From assembly GCF_008386495.1 (NCBI RefSeq), contig NZ_VTHJ01000050.1, forward strand, positions 41,144-75,140: a stretch of DNA of 33,997 bases, in the 5' to 3' direction. The notes under the pieces were generated by a model that saw only the letters and a list, made by a program, of their open reading frames with translations, searched no databases and was not told the DNA's origin. The position numbers and the translations under genes were made by a program. This DNA is from Streptomyces tailanensis (GTDB lineage: Bacteria; Actinomycetota; Actinomycetes; Streptomycetales; Streptomycetaceae). Below are positions 1 to 7,976 of this stretch, one piece after another. Within the stretch, counting starts at the first letter, position 1. Each line of letters opens with the position of its first letter.

Positions 1-1686
1 TGCCTCCTTGTTGGCGCCGTTCAGCACGTCCGCCGACTCCGGAGTGGTGTCGTCCGTCTTCTCGGCCTTGTACGTCTTGCCCTCGCGCCAGTCGGCGCCC
101 ACCACGAGGGTGACGCCGCTGACGTCCGTGGACTTCTCCACCTGGCTCAGCGGGATGCCGAGGGCATCGGCGACGGCCTGGGCGTCGCCCTCCAGCTCGG
201 CGCTCGGGTAGCGCACGACGGTCTTGTCCTCGGCGGTCGCGGTGCTCGCGTCGGACGAGGCCTTGGCGAAGCCCTCCTCGACGAGGAGCTGGGACACCGT
301 GCTCGCGCGCCCGCTCACCATTCCGAGCGTGGACGTCATGGTGCCGTTCTGCACGAGAACACCGATCTCGTCCTTCTCCGCGGCCGGGTCGTCGGAGGTC
401 TCCTCCTCGGCCGACGCCGACGCCGAGGCCGACGACTCCGACGTGTCCTTCTCGTCCTTGCCGTCGAGCGCGATGTCCTCCCGCACCAGCCGGAACAACT
501 TCTCCGCGTCACCCTCCTTGGGCACCACACGCGCGCCCACATAGGTGTACGGCATCGTCGTCATCGTGATCCGGGCCGGCTCGACCTTGCGCAGCTCCGT
601 GCTGAGGGCGTAGAGCTTCTCGACCTTGGCGAGGCCCTCGTCGACGGTGAGCGCCTGCGTGGCCTCCTCGGCGAGCCCCAGCAGCTTGTCCGGGTTGCTG
701 ATCGTGGCGTTCTCGCGCAGCTCGCGGACCATCGCGTTCATGTACATGTGCTGCGCCTTGGCGCGCGCGATGTCGCTGCCGTCCTCGAAGCCGTACCGGG
801 TGCGCAGCCACTGCAGGGCCTGCTTGCCCTGGATGTACGTGGTGCCCTTCTCCAGCTTCAGCCCCGAGCCCTTGCCCGTGCTGGTGTGCGAGTAGATGTT
901 GTCGGTCACACACACCGGCACACCGCCGATCGCGTCGGCCATCGACACCACACCCGCGAAGTCGACCATCATGAAGTGGTCGATGTGGATCCCGGTCAGC
1001 TCCTGCCAGGTGGCGACCGTGCAGCCGGGGCCGCCGCGGCCCAGCGACTCGTTCGTCATGACCCGGCCGTTCGACGCCTCGTACACCTCACCGGTGTCGG
1101 GGTCCGTGCACTTGGGGATCTCCAGCAGGGTGTCGCGGGGCATGCTGATCACCGACATGTTGGAGCGGTCGGCCGACAGGTGCAGCAGCATCTGGACGTC
1201 GGCGAGCGGGGTGGAGCCGAAGGTCTCCTTGGCGCCGCCGAGTTCCTGGTTCTCCTTGGTGTCCCGCGCGTCGGAGCCGATGAGCAGGATGTTCAGCGGG
1301 GTCTGACCGAACGCGTTGGGGGTCGGCTCGGCGATCTTCGTGTCGCCGAGGTTCAGCTTCTCCTTCTTGATGTTGCTGTTGAGGTGCTCGTAGTAGAGGT
1401 AGCCGGAACCCGCGGCGCCGAGTATGACGACCGACAGCACCATCGCCGACCAGCGCAGAACCCGCCGGCGGCGAGGCCTACCGGGGGTACCGGCGCGCTT
1501 GAGCTCACCGTCGTCGCCGTCTCCACCGTCCTTTTTCCCGCCGCCCCGCCCGCGCTGTTCCGGGACTCTGGCGCCCGCGCCCTCCTCGTCGTTCGAACCG
1601 CCTTCCCGGCCCGGACCCGTCTCGTCGGACTCGGACTTCTCGACGCGCGGCCGCCCCCCGTCCCCGCGCACGTCGCTCCGTACCAT
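1..1686 (-). CDS. LCP (LytR-CpsA-Psr) family protein with LytR_C domain, 3' end cut by window edge
   Basis: LCP enzymes attach lipid-linked glycopolymers to peptidoglycan outside the membrane. Reading the minus strand from ATG 1686 gives an acidic/basic cytoplasmic tail, an Arg-rich stretch, one membrane helix (about residues 78-98, ending GYLYYEHLN), then the LCP core with NILLIGSD, the arginine motif MPRDTLLEIP and HIDHFMMVDFAG. A Ser/Ala/Glu-rich linker and a LytR_C domain (EIGVLVQNGT onward) follow. No stop is reached before base 1, so the C-terminus is missing. An in-frame ATG at 1773 would add 29 Arg/Ser-rich residues. I prefer 1686 because a purine-rich GGGGAGGGGCAGGGAG precedes it, but either start is possible. 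It is the last of three same-strand LCP genes. The family call is secure; the polymer it transfers is unknown. Confidence 0.9.
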   Translation of the reverse strand, partial: MVRSDVRGDGGRPRVEKSESDETGPGREGGSNDEEGAGARVPEQRGRGGGKKDGGDGDDGELKRAGTPGRPRRRRVLRWSAMVLSVVILGAAGSGYLYYEHLNSNIKKEKLNLGDTKIAEPTPNAFGQTPLNILLIGSDARDTKENQELGGAKETFGSTPLADVQMLLHLSADRSNMSVISMPRDTLLEIPKCTDPDTGEVYEASNGRVMTNESLGRGGPGCTVATWQELTGIHIDHFMMVDFAGVVSMADAIGGVPVCVTDNIYSHTSTGKGSGLKLEKGTTYIQGKQALQWLRTRYGFEDGSDIARAKAQHMYMNAMVRELRENATISNPDKLLGLAEEATQALTVDEGLAKVEKLYALSTELRKVEPARITMTTMPYTYVGARVVPKEGDAEKLFRLVREDIALDGKDEKDTSESSASASASAEEETSDDPAAEKDEIGVLVQNGTMTSTLGMVSGRASTVSQLLVEEGFAKASSDASTATAEDKTVVRYPSAELEGDAQAVADALGIPLSQVEKSTDVSGVTLVVGADWREGKTYKAEKTDDTTPESADVLNGANKEA

Positions 1687-1833
1687 CTCCCTGCCCCTCC
1701 CCACCCTGCCGTGCCGACGGGACCGTCCCCGCCTCCTGTTGGACCTTCGAGACCCCGACCGGGATGTACTCATGTCCTGTTGAACTCGCCGCGTGTCCCG
1801 GTCGGATGACATCCGCCACGGGCGCGCACCGGA

Positions 1834-1863
1834 CCGGGCGGGCGCTTCCTCGCGCCCGCCCGG
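1834..1863 (-). terminator. Strong hairpin downstream of the second LCP gene
   Basis: Perfect 12-bp inverted repeat, CCGGGCGGGCGC (1834-1845) and GCGCCCGCCCGG (1852-1863), with a 6-nt loop. It lies about 70 bp past the stop of the LCP gene ending at 1932. There is no clear U-run, as is usual for Streptomyces terminators. It separates that gene from the next LCP gene, which starts at 1686 or 1773. Confidence 0.65.
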
Positions 1864-1931
1864 TACCTCACTTCACCACTGCGTGCGTCTTGTCAGACGC
1901 GATACGACCCCGTCAGGTCAGCACCCAGCCG

Positions 1932-3704
1932 TCAACTGGCGCACTTTTCCTTGTCCGCGGTGCTCTTGTCGACGTCCAGGTTCGCCGCCGACGATCCGTT
2001 CAGCGGGACCCCGGCGCCCTTGAAGTCCTTGCCCAGGGTCAGCACCATCGCGGAAACCCCCTGGGAGGTCTCCTCGCTGTTGCCCTCGCCGGGCTTCAGC
2101 GCGGACGCGGACAGACCCATGAGGTCGGCCAGCTTGCGCGCCTGGTCGGCCTGGTCGGGGTCGTACGCGAGGGTCGTCTTCGACAACGTCTTGTCGGCGT
2201 TGCCGAGCTGGCTCGACTTGATCACGCCGACATCATTCTGCAGCCAGTTAAGGGTTTCCTGTGCGCTGCCCGCGGGTGCGCCGCCGTTGTAGACGTTGAC
2301 CCGGACCTCGGAGGCCTCGGCGCGCGTGCCCTTGAGCTTCGCGGCCTCCTTCTGTTTGGCCTGCTTCTTCACCTCGGTGAGGGAGATGTCGTTCTTGACG
2401 GTCTCGAAGAGCTGCTTGGCCTTGCCCGGCGTGGGCAGCACGGTCGCGCCGTCGGTGTTGTCGACCACCGGCACCGTCGTGAACGAGATGTTCTTCGTCT
2501 TGACCTTGCCGACCTCCTGGCCGAGCGAGGCCAGCTTCTTGATGTCGGAGATCCGCGAGTCGACGGACAGCGCGCTGGTGGCCGCCTCCGCGAGGTTCAG
2601 CACCTTCGTCGGGTCGGTGAGCGTGTCCTCGGACTTCATCTGGCGGATCATCGAGCTGAGGAACTGCTGCTGCAGCTCGATCCGGCTCAGGTCGCTGCCG
2701 AGGCCCACGCTGTAGCGGGTGCGCAGGAACGCCAGTGCCTGCTCGCCCTGGATGGTGTGCTTGCCCTCGGAGAGGTTCAGCTTCGACTTCGAGTCCTTGA
2801 TGGGCTTCGCCAGGCAGACCTCGACGCCGCCGATGGCCGTGGAGAGCGTCTTCACCGCGTTGAAGTCCGCCACCATGAAGTGGTCGAGCTTGATCCCGGT
2901 CAGCTCGGTGACGGTCCGCATCGTGCAGCTCGGCGTACGCCCGTCCTGGCCGAGGCTCGTGTTGAACCGGACGTCGTCCGTGCCCGCGATGGTCTTCTTG
3001 GAGCCGTCCTCCTGCTCGGTGGGGCAGTCCGGGATGTCCACGATCATGTCGCGCGGGATGCTCATCGCGGTCGCGTTGGAGCGGTCCTTGGAGACGTGCA
3101 GCAGGATCGTGGTGTCCGCGTGGCCGACGCTGTTCGCGTCGCCGTACTTCTCGTTGCCCTCACCGGTGCGCTTGTCCGTGCCGATCACCAGGAGGTTGAT
3201 CGCGCGGTCCTTGCTGAAGCCGCCGGTGCTCGCCCCGTCGTCCGAGATCTTGTTGATGTTGTTGTTGAGGTGCTGGTAGTAGAGGTAGCCCGCCGCGCTC
3301 ACCCCGACCAGCAGGAACGCCAGCGTGCCGCCCGTCCACACGAGTATCCGTTTGCCCGTGGACTTCTTGGGCTTCGTACGGCCCCGGCCGCCGCGCCGGC
3401 CCGGTAGCGGCTCCTCCTCCGCCGGGGCGCCCCGCCGGCGGCGCGGTCCGGGGACCACGTCGGGGACGTCCCGGGTGCCCGGCAGCGTCGCGGAGCGCGC
3501 GGGCCGGCCGGCCGCTCTCGCGCCCGCCGCCGCGGGTGTGGCACTGCGCGGCCTCGGCACCCCTGACTGCGGTGCGGAAGGGGTCAGTCGCAGTTCGTAT
3601 TCACCGGTGCTCGGGTTGAGTACCCACTGGTCTGCGGGGTCGATGTCGTCCGCCCGCCCACGGCCTTGCGCGTCCACGGTTGTCTGTTCCTCCGTCGGGG
3701 CCAC
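1932..3704 (-). CDS. LCP (LytR-CpsA-Psr) family protein with LytR_C domain
   Basis: 590-residue membrane-anchored glycopolymer-peptidoglycan ligase homologue. Residues 1-115 form a polar Pro/Arg-rich cytoplasmic tail containing DQWVLNPSTGEYEL. One helix (about 119-141) is followed by the LCP core (about 170-370), with NLLVIGTDKRTGEG, the arginine motif SIPRDMIVDIP and LDHFMVADFNAV. A linker and a LytR_C domain follow (about 460-565, EVRVNVYNGG). The start is GTG 3704, with AGGGGG about ten bases upstream. It is the middle of three same-strand paralogues, with 216 bp separating it from the LCP gene upstream of it, so it may have its own promoter. Its domain order matches the first LCP gene and differs from the third, which lacks LytR_C. 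Confidence 0.93.
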   Translation of the reverse strand: MAPTEEQTTVDAQGRGRADDIDPADQWVLNPSTGEYELRLTPSAPQSGVPRPRSATPAAAGARAAGRPARSATLPGTRDVPDVVPGPRRRRGAPAEEEPLPGRRGGRGRTKPKKSTGKRILVWTGGTLAFLLVGVSAAGYLYYQHLNNNINKISDDGASTGGFSKDRAINLLVIGTDKRTGEGNEKYGDANSVGHADTTILLHVSKDRSNATAMSIPRDMIVDIPDCPTEQEDGSKKTIAGTDDVRFNTSLGQDGRTPSCTMRTVTELTGIKLDHFMVADFNAVKTLSTAIGGVEVCLAKPIKDSKSKLNLSEGKHTIQGEQALAFLRTRYSVGLGSDLSRIELQQQFLSSMIRQMKSEDTLTDPTKVLNLAEAATSALSVDSRISDIKKLASLGQEVGKVKTKNISFTTVPVVDNTDGATVLPTPGKAKQLFETVKNDISLTEVKKQAKQKEAAKLKGTRAEASEVRVNVYNGGAPAGSAQETLNWLQNDVGVIKSSQLGNADKTLSKTTLAYDPDQADQARKLADLMGLSASALKPGEGNSEETSQGVSAMVLTLGKDFKGAGVPLNGSSAANLDVDKSTADKEKCAS

Positions 3705-3920
3705 GCGGCGTCTTCCCCCTCAAAAGACGCTCGGGTCTCGCTGCAAGTGGTGCGTGACCGAAAGGCCTGACACACCGGATCGCTCACACTAGCCGCACGA
3801 TCAGGCGCCAAGCGACGGCGGTGAGAAATTCCACGTCCCTACAACTGGGCAATCTGCCCATTTCCTAGTGCATTTGTTCCTTGTGTTGACGTGCGTTTTA
3901 CCTGCGGAGACCCGCCTCGG
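3705..3920 (-). promoter_or_regulatory. Gap upstream of the middle LCP gene
   Basis: This 216-bp gap reads toward the GTG at 3704. It holds a 6-bp hairpin, TGGGCA-ATC-TGCCCA (3846-3860), which could end transcription of the LCP gene finishing at 3921. On the minus strand a TAGTGT hexamer near 3790 could be a -10 box, but I see no good -35 at the right spacing. The AGGGGG near 3715 is the likely ribosome binding site. Confidence 0.35.
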
Positions 3921-5108
3921 TCACTCACAGGCCTCCTCGGCGGCCGTACTTCCGCGAAAAGTGGGCATCGGATCGGGAGTGACGGACGACATGAGAGAGG
4001 GCCCTCCCGAAAGCTCCTCTGCGGGCAGTTCCCGCGCCACCGCGACCGGGGCGTCGGAACGCAATCGGTCGAAAAGCATCTCCGCCGCCGGCTCCACGAG
4101 TTCATCCCGATTCGCGTCCTGTGCATACGACTTCCGGGGAACAGTAAGGAATTGCACCTTTTCCGTGGGGATCGTGCGCATTCCGCGTACGAGGTCGTAG
4201 AGCCCGCGCAGACTCGCCAGTCCCGGGTCCGTGGTGAGCGACGACGTGGCCGCGTCGAGCACCGGATACAGCTTCACCGGGTTCAGCAGTACGTCGTTGC
4301 CCCGCACCTTCGCGGCCAGCGCCGCCAGGAACCGCTGCTGCCGGTCCATCCGCTCGGTGTCGCTGCCGTCGCCCAGCGACTTCCGGGCCCGCACATACCC
4401 GAGCGCCTGCTCGCCGTCGAGCTTCACCTTGCCCGCCGGGAGCCACAGTTTGGCGGCCTTGTCGTGGATCGGCTCCGCCAGGCACACCTCCACGCCGTCC
4501 ACGGCGTCGACCATCTCCTTGAACCCGCCGAAGTCCACGACCACGTGGTGATCGACGCGGATGTCGGTCAGCTTCTCGACCGTCCGGACGGTGCAGGCCG
4601 AACCCCCGCTCTGGAAGGCGCGGTTGAACATCGTGAACACCGGCTCGGTCCGGCTCCCGTCCGCCCGCCGGCAACTCGGCACCTCGACCATCAGATCCCG
4701 CGGCAACGACACCGCGGTCGCGCTCCGCCGATCGGCGGCCAGATGCAACAGGATGGTCGTGTCCGACCGTTCAGTACCGGAATCCCGCCCGTACTTGGCG
4801 TTCTCGTCGCCCGACCGCGAGTCCGACCCGATCAACAGGATGTTCTGGGCGTCCCGCACCAACGCCGTCGGCCGCTCCCGCTCGAACCGCGCCAGCTCGT
4901 CCGCCGCCGTCGTGTCCGACGTGATGTTCCCGTCCAGCTTCTCGTACGCGACCCACCCGACCCCCGCCGCCCCCACGACGAAGGTCACCACCCCCCACGC
5001 CGTCCACCCCACCCACCGCCGCCGGCGACGACGTATGGGCCCGTGCCCGGTGTGAGAACCTCCCACACCGGGCCCGAGCACACGCGTCCTGCCTCCGACG
5101 TCGTCCAC
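3921..5108 (-). CDS. LCP (LytR-CpsA-Psr) family protein without LytR_C domain
   Basis: 395-residue LCP homologue. A short tail ends in a six-Arg run (about 26-31), one helix spans about 33-54 (VGWTAWGVVTFVVGAAGVGW), and the catalytic LCP core follows. The core shows NILLIGSDSRSGDEN, the arginine motif SLPRDLMVEVP and VDHHVVVDFGGF. The protein stops soon after the core (ending AAEEACE), so the LytR_C domain present in its two neighbours is absent. The start is GTG 5108; GGAAG lies very close and GAGGGG about 12 bases upstream. It is the first gene of the same-strand LCP trio. The target polymer cannot be read from sequence; a teichoic or teichuronic-type glycan, or one made by the glycosyltransferase at 14515-18150, is a guess. 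Confidence 0.92.
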   Translation of the reverse strand: MDDVGGRTRVLGPGVGGSHTGHGPIRRRRRRWVGWTAWGVVTFVVGAAGVGWVAYEKLDGNITSDTTAADELARFERERPTALVRDAQNILLIGSDSRSGDENAKYGRDSGTERSDTTILLHLAADRRSATAVSLPRDLMVEVPSCRRADGSRTEPVFTMFNRAFQSGGSACTVRTVEKLTDIRVDHHVVVDFGGFKEMVDAVDGVEVCLAEPIHDKAAKLWLPAGKVKLDGEQALGYVRARKSLGDGSDTERMDRQQRFLAALAAKVRGNDVLLNPVKLYPVLDAATSSLTTDPGLASLRGLYDLVRGMRTIPTEKVQFLTVPRKSYAQDANRDELVEPAAEMLFDRLRSDAPVAVARELPAEELSGGPSLMSSVTPDPMPTFRGSTAAEEACE

Positions 5109-5160
5109 TTCCGGCCACCCCTCACGGCGTACGAGCGAGTCGTGCTCTTACGACGATGGC

Positions 5161-5220
5161 GCGGGAGGGGTTCGGGGGGAGGGTGGGGCTAGGCCGAATG
5201 GGGGACAGGGGAGAGGGGGG
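5161..5220 (+). other. G-run-rich tract upstream of the LCP trio
   Basis: Sixty bases carry at least seven runs of 3-6 consecutive G on the plus strand, with short spacers. This meets the usual pattern for an intramolecular G-quadruplex. It lies about 50-110 bp upstream of the LCP gene that starts at 5108 and is read on the opposite strand, so the C-rich strand is the sense strand for that gene. Confidence 0.5.
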
Positions 5221-5246
5221 CCGTGTCGCTTACGCTGCGGGCAACC

Positions 5247-5313
5247 GCGCCCCAAAGGGGCGCGGGGCTCTGTCGATATGCGGCTCCGCCGCGTGGGCGC
5301 GAGCAACCCCAAC
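5247..5313 (+). repeat. Mosaic repeat element A, copy 1
   Basis: It begins with the hairpin GCGCCCC-AAA-GGGGCGC (5247-5263) and continues into the A signature, which includes TGCGGCTCCGCCGCGTGGGC and ends GCGAGCAACCC. Other copies are at 9143-9192 (inverted), 10464-10517 and 19700-19754. It lies between the 3' end of the TIGR03089 gene (5354) and the 5' end of the LCP gene (5108). The hairpin could terminate transcription of the former. Confidence 0.8.
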
Positions 5314-5353
5314 CAACCCGCAGCCGCCCTACGACATCACCCCCCCTACGGCG

Positions 5354-6109
5354 CTATCGCGCGACCACACTCACCCGCTCACTCTCGATCCGCTTGGCCA
5401 GCGCATCCTCCCCCAACAGGCCAAGGTTCCGACACAACACCACAGACCCCCCGGTCGCGAGCGGCCCGTACAACCCCGCGGCCACCCCCTCCCACGTGTC
5501 GTACCCCAGCCCCGACAACAACCGCGACCCCGGCCCCGTAAGCCCAAGTGCCCCAGCTTCATCCCGGGCCCGCTCGACAACCTCCGCCCCGCTGAACTCC
5601 CGCCCGGCCACGATCAAGGCGGCCTCCTCGGGATCGACAGGCGCGTACGGAACGAACCGGTCCCCTTGAGACGGCACCTCGACGGCGTAGTCGACGAACC
5701 CCGCCGGAGTCTGCGGGAACCGCCCCCCGAGCGGCCGCAACGCGAGGGCGACCCGTTCCCCGGAGCACTCCCGCGCCGCCTCCAGCGTGTCCGGTCCGCT
5801 CACCACGATGTCGGCGGCCCCGGGATGCCCGGCGACATCGGCGACGACGCCCACCGACGAGCACGCGAGCAGCCACACCGCCGTCTGCCAGTGCGCGGGC
5901 AGCAGCAGCGCGACCCGGTCGCCCGGCTCCGCGGACAGCTCGCCCTGAAGCAGATTCGCGGTCTTGGCCACCCAATTGGCGAAGGTGGCCACGGACAATT
6001 CGACACGTTCACCCGTGGCGTCGTCGTAGAAGGTCACCAGGGGGCGCGCGGGATCCGCGGCGAGCGCGGATCGCAGCAGGTCGGCGGGGGTGCGATCGGT
6101 GGCGTTCAC
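5354..6109 (-). CDS. TIGR03089 family protein (adenylation-domain-like, truncated acyl-CoA synthetase fold)
   Basis: 251 residues. The N-terminal half resembles the start of AMP-binding (ANL) enzymes: PLVTFYDDATGERVELSVATFANWVAKTANLL spans an acyl-CoA-synthetase-like opening, then GDRVALLLPAHWQTAVWLLA. No P-loop-like AMP-binding motif or C-terminal ANL lid domain is visible, and it is less than half the length of a functional ligase. This matches the actinobacterial TIGR03089 family, whose function I do not know. The start is GTG 6109 with no ribosome site upstream; a TACGCT box ends seven bases before the GTG, so a leaderless mRNA is plausible. It is divergent from the amidase gene. Confidence 0.85.
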   Translation of the reverse strand: MNATDRTPADLLRSALAADPARPLVTFYDDATGERVELSVATFANWVAKTANLLQGELSAEPGDRVALLLPAHWQTAVWLLACSSVGVVADVAGHPGAADIVVSGPDTLEAARECSGERVALALRPLGGRFPQTPAGFVDYAVEVPSQGDRFVPYAPVDPEEAALIVAGREFSGAEVVERARDEAGALGLTGPGSRLLSGLGYDTWEGVAAGLYGPLATGGSVVLCRNLGLLGEDALAKRIESERVSVVAR

Positions 6110-6122
6110 ACGCGTAAGCGTA
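6110..6122 (-). promoter_or_regulatory. Candidate -10 box giving a leaderless TIGR03089 mRNA
   Basis: The minus strand reads TACGCT (6122-6117), seven bases, then the GTG start at 6109. This spacing would place the transcription start on the start codon. No convincing -35 is visible. The same arrangement occurs in front of the metallopeptidase-family gene at 20394. Confidence 0.45.
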
Positions 6123-6224
6123 CGCGGGGACGGGGTGCGGGCGGGTCCCCGGGCGGGCCGGACGGGCCACCGGTTCGGCGGAGCGGAGCCGATGCTCCGT
6201 CAATTCCGCGATGGACAGATATGT

Positions 6225-7718
6225 ATGACTATGCCCAAGATCAGGCGTATGCGTAGTTCTCGATTCCTCGCTTCCTCGATCGGCGTCACCTGCGCGGCGG
6301 CCCTCGCCCTCCCGGCGGCCCTGCCCGCCACGGCATCGGCGGCGCCCCAGGCACCCCCAGCGTCCTCGGCTTCCTCGGCGGACGCGACCACAGAAAGAGC
6401 GATCACACCCGCACGAGCACCCGCCCCCGCGCCCGGCAGCACCCAGTCGCTCCCCCTCGTCCCGTTCCGCGCCGAGCGCGGCTTCGACGGCTCGACCGCG
6501 GTCGAGCAAGGACTCGAACGGCGGGACGTACGCTCGTTCTCGCTGGTCGGTGTCGTCTGGGACGACCCGGACGCCGAATTGCAGGGCCGCGTCCAGGTCC
6601 GTACGCGGGCGAAGGGCACCGCCCGCTGGTCCGGCTGGCAGGACGTCGAGACCCACAACCACGAGCACGCCGCCGACCCGGACACCGTCGAACGAGCCTC
6701 GGGCCGGGTGCGCGGCTCGACGGCCCCGCTGTGGGTCGGCCCATCGGACGGCGTCGAGGTGCGTGTACGCGCCGAGACCCCGGGCCGTACGGCCGCCCCC
6801 GGCGTCCAGTTGCTCCCGGACGGCCTACGCCTGGAACTGATCGACCCCGGCTCCGACATCCCGGAGGCCGCCGTCACGCAGGGCGCCGTCACGCAGGGCG
6901 CCGTCACGCAGGGCGCCGCGGGACCGGGCGCCGACACCCCGCCCATCGGCGCGCCCGTGGACACCCCGAGGCTGGGCACGCTGACCGCCGAGGCGGCCGC
7001 CGCCTCCGCCGTCAACGCCGATCTCGCGCCGCTCGGCGCCACGGCGATCCCGGCGCTGTCGCGCGAGGAGACAGAGGCGGAGCTGATGGCCCTGGAGCCG
7101 GGCGTGAAGCCGTACATCGGTCCGCGTCCGCGTATCGTCACGCGCCGTGGCTGGGGCGCCGACGAGAAGCTGCGCGAGCGCGACTTCCTCTACATGAAGC
7201 GGGTCAAGGCGGCCTTCGTGCACCACACCGCCTCCGGCAACAACTACCGCTGTGCGCAGGCACCCACCGTCATCCGCAGTATCTACCGCTACCACGTGGT
7301 GAGCAGCGGCTGGCGGGACATCGGCTACAACTTCCTCATCGACAAGTGCGGAACCATCTACGAAGGCCGCGCGGGCGGCGTGGCCAAGGCCGTCATGGGT
7401 GCCCACACCCTCGGTTTCAACACCAACAGCATGGGGATCGCGGTTCTCGGCAGTTACGGCTCCGTCAAGCCGCCCAAGTCGTCGGTGACGGCGGTCGCTC
7501 AACTCACCGCCTGGAAACTCGGTCTTTACCGGGCGAACCCGAATGGCAAGACATACCTCACTTCCGGTGGTGGCAATCTCTACCGAAAAGGTAAGAAGGT
7601 ACGACTGAACGTGATCTCCGGCCACCGGGACGGGTTCGCGACCGAGTGCCCGGGGGGGCGCCTTTACGGAAAGCTCGGCGCGGCACGCTCGGCGGCCGCC
7701 CGCTACCAAGGGCGGTAG
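6225..7718 (+). CDS. Secreted N-acetylmuramoyl-L-alanine amidase (PGRP/Amidase_2 type)
   Basis: 497 residues from ATG 6225; in-frame ATGs at 6231 and 6249 and a longer upstream reading frame also exist. GGACAG a few bases upstream and the position of the signal peptide favour 6225-6249. Basic residues and a hydrophobic stretch (SSIGVTCAAALALPAALPA) ending ATASA form a Sec signal. A long extracellular region contains AVTQG three times. The C-terminal zinc amidase has FVHHTASG (His333), GAHTLGFN and GHRDGFATECPG (His467, Cys475), aligning with T7 lysozyme His17, His122 and Cys130. It should cleave the bond between MurNAc and L-Ala of peptidoglycan outside the cell. Two hairpins follow the stop. 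Confidence 0.92.
   Translation: MTMPKIRRMRSSRFLASSIGVTCAAALALPAALPATASAAPQAPPASSASSADATTERAITPARAPAPAPGSTQSLPLVPFRAERGFDGSTAVEQGLERRDVRSFSLVGVVWDDPDAELQGRVQVRTRAKGTARWSGWQDVETHNHEHAADPDTVERASGRVRGSTAPLWVGPSDGVEVRVRAETPGRTAAPGVQLLPDGLRLELIDPGSDIPEAAVTQGAVTQGAVTQGAAGPGADTPPIGAPVDTPRLGTLTAEAAAASAVNADLAPLGATAIPALSREETEAELMALEPGVKPYIGPRPRIVTRRGWGADEKLRERDFLYMKRVKAAFVHHTASGNNYRCAQAPTVIRSIYRYHVVSSGWRDIGYNFLIDKCGTIYEGRAGGVAKAVMGAHTLGFNTNSMGIAVLGSYGSVKPPKSSVTAVAQLTAWKLGLYRANPNGKTYLTSGGGNLYRKGKKVRLNVISGHRDGFATECPGGRLYGKLGAARSAAARYQGR
6870..6914 (+). repeat. Three perfect 15-bp tandem repeats inside the amidase gene
   Basis: Unit GCCGTCACGCAGGGC, three identical copies (6870-6884, 6885-6899, 6900-6914), coding AVTQG x3 in the linker before the catalytic domain. 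Because whole codons repeat, copy-number change would keep frame and only alter linker length. Confidence 0.9.
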
Positions 7719-7815
7719 CGCGGCGGCAGGTTGAAGGGGGAAAACGGGGCTTCGGCGCCCGGAGGAATCCGATGACCGGCCGGAGGTCATCTCACACGGA
7801 GAACGGAGACAGGCC

Positions 7816-7838
7816 GAGGGCACGCCCGCCGTGCCCTC
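7816..7838. terminator. Amidase terminator hairpin
   Basis: Perfect 8-bp stem GAGGGCAC (7816-7823) / GTGCCCTC (7831-7838) with a 7-nt loop, about 100 bp after the amidase stop. Confidence 0.6.
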
Positions 7839-7849
7839 GACGGACACCA

Positions 7850-7879
7850 CCACTGACCTGCGAAGCGTCAGGTCAGTGG
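7850..7879. terminator. Second hairpin between amidase and nucleotidyltransferase genes
   Basis: Perfect 10-bp stem CCACTGACCT (7850-7859) / AGGTCAGTGG (7870-7879) with a 10-nt loop. With the hairpin just upstream it forms a tandem termination region. It ends about 40 bp before the likely promoter of the next gene, so an operator role is also possible. Confidence 0.55.
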
Positions 7880-7919
7880 CCATCCGCACGGCTACGAAGG
7901 CGCCATGGAACGGTCTGCA

Positions 7920-7925
7920 TACACT
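7920..7925 (+). promoter_or_regulatory. Candidate -10 box for the nucleotidyltransferase gene
   Basis: TACACT fits the actinobacterial TANNNT -10. It would start transcription near 7932, giving a leader of about 45 nt before the GTG at 7977. No strong -35 is seen. Confidence 0.35.
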
Positions 7926-7976
7926 GGCCGGTCGAATGACAGTTCGGCCGGTCCCGGCAGGAAGCAGAGACGACAG

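Noticed and set aside
1764..3407. 547-codon plus-strand open frame
   Set aside because: Lies opposite the LCP genes; Arg/Val/Leu-rich shadow translation without family features. The plus frames 748-1809 and 3891-5192 are the same kind.
5354..6109. Functional acyl-CoA synthetase
   Set aside because: Only about 250 residues, without the AMP-binding P-loop and the C-terminal domain; kept as TIGR03089 family.
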